This document shows, piece by piece, positions 6,894-7,103 of a DNA stretch of 7,103 bases (position 1 is the stretch's first letter; the number at the start of each line of letters is the position of its first letter). The notes beneath the pieces are model-generated. The model did not search any database. It was given only the letters and a program-made list of their open reading frames with translations, and was not told where the DNA came from. The position numbers and the translations under genes are program-made. Source of the DNA: an uncultured Lysobacteraceae bacterium (GTDB lineage: Bacteria > Pseudomonadota > Gammaproteobacteria > Xanthomonadales > Rhodanobacteraceae); the NCBI GenBank assembly GCA_946480705.1, contig CAMLLF010000203.1:1-7103 (forward strand). The letters run 5' to 3'.

Positions 6894-7020
6894 GCCGCCG
6901 GGCGGGTAGTCGCGAAAGGGGCGGATGATAGCGCGGGTTTTGCCGCAGTGCGGAAGAAATTCGTCGGGAGGCGGCGGGAGTGGCGCGGGAGGCGGGAGGC
7001 CGGGCAGGGCGAGGGATGGC
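6894..7020 (-). promoter_or_regulatory. C-rich leader between hpf and ptsN (possible Rho-loading site and weak promoter)
   Basis: The 60 nt read from 7020 to 6961 contain, as minus-strand RNA, about 37 C and 12 G, with many YC dinucleotides (CUCCC and CCGCC repeats). Such a C>G bubble is typical of Rho utilisation sites. Nearer ptsN, TATCAT at 6930-6925 matches 5 of 6 bases of a sigma-70 -10 element and would start a transcript with a leader of roughly 25 nt, but no convincing -35 box is present at 16-18 nt spacing. No clear Shine-Dalgarno precedes the ptsN ATG; GGCGG sits only 1 nt upstream of it. The composition is directly visible; both functions are inferences. Confidence 0.3.
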
Positions 7021-7045
7021 GGGACGCCGGCCGGGCCGGCGTCCC
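7021..7045 (-). terminator. Perfect GC-rich hairpin after hpf, no U-tract
   Basis: Two 12-nt arms (GGGACGCCGGCC and its exact reverse complement) flank a single central base, so the RNA can fold an 11-bp stem with a 3-nt loop. The hairpin begins 8 nt after the probable hpf stop, where a terminator or a 3'-end-protecting hairpin is expected. In the minus-strand direction it is followed by GCCATCCCTCGCCC rather than a run of U, so it is not a canonical intrinsic terminator. It could give partial termination, stabilise the hpf mRNA end, or act with the C-rich stretch that follows. The inverted repeat is seen directly; its role is inferred. Confidence 0.45.
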
Positions 7046-7053
7046 GGGTCGGA

Positions 7054-7103
7054 TCAGGCGATGCGTTCAGCGGCGCGCAGCGCCTCGGTTTTGTGATGAT
7101 CGG
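7054..7103 (-). CDS. hpf: C-terminal end of a probable ribosome hibernation promoting factor (partial)
   Basis: Only the last 15 codons and a TGA stop are inside the window; the gene continues beyond 7103. The visible peptide is DHHKTEALRAAERIA. The DHH-plus-basic/Ala-rich tail resembles the end of short HPF/YfiA-type proteins, which bind the 30S decoding centre and drive formation of inactive 100S ribosomes in stationary phase. The main support is position: hpf usually lies directly upstream of ptsN, in an rpoN-hpf-ptsN order, in proteobacteria. A perfect hairpin starts 8 nt after the stop. With so few residues the assignment rests mostly on context; what is solid is a reading frame ending here on the same strand as the genes that follow. 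Confidence 0.6.
   Translation of the reverse strand, partial: DHHKTEALRAAERIA

Noticed and set aside
6961..7020. G-rich repeats (GGCGGGAG/GGGAGGC) as a G-quadruplex on the plus strand
   Set aside because: There are several GGG runs, but spacing is irregular and the transcribed strand carries the C-rich complement. The C-rich RNA reading is the more economical explanation, so no separate feature is claimed.

Overview
The window is GC-rich, and every gene I can support lies on the minus strand, so transcription runs from high to low coordinates. Gene content and order (end of hpf, ptsN, hprK, rapZ, a mannose-type EIIA gene, ptsH, ptsI) point to a proteobacterium. The combination of HprK, RapZ and a permease-less PTS at one locus best fits the Xanthomonadales/Rhodanobacteraceae part of the Gammaproteobacteria. 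That placement rests on recalled gene order and protein character, not on a search.

Layout, in the direction of transcription. (1) 7103-7054: last 15 codons of a gene that is probably hpf. (2) 7053-6894: non-coding gap with a perfect GC-rich hairpin that lacks a U-tract, followed by a C-rich, G-poor stretch and the short leader of ptsN. (3) 6893-5482: ptsN (EIIA-Ntr) and hprK, 8 nt apart. (4) 5488-4595: rapZ, overlapping the end of hprK by 7 nt. (5) 4594-4451: a 144-nt gap ending in a strong Shine-Dalgarno. (6) 4450-3796: the EIIA-Man-type gene (GTG start) and ptsH, overlapping by 8 nt. (7) 3795-3651: a second gap of about 145 nt with no clear signal beyond a ribosome-binding site. (8) 3650-1926: ptsI. 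(9) 1925-1840: a short gap. (10) 1839-916: a 2-oxoglutarate/Fe(II) dioxygenase. (11) 926-1: the first 308 residues of a multi-pass membrane glycosyltransferase-like protein, overlapping the dioxygenase by 11 nt and running off the window.

How the genes work together. EI, HPr and the two EIIA proteins can form a phosphorelay from phosphoenolpyruvate to His10 of the EIIA-Man-like protein and His64 of PtsN. No EIIB or EIIC sugar permease is present here, so the relay looks regulatory rather than transporting. HprK can phosphorylate and dephosphorylate HPr on Ser46, whose motif is intact, setting how much HPr is available. RapZ links this type of locus to amino-sugar/cell-envelope control in enteric bacteria, but this RapZ stops before the basic tail used there for RNA binding. 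The dioxygenase and membrane protein downstream are an unexpected pair after ptsI. They look like a small, translationally coupled unit, possibly for glycan or envelope modification. No mobile element, CRISPR array, tRNA or rRNA was seen, and no stretch over 300 nt is without a gene.
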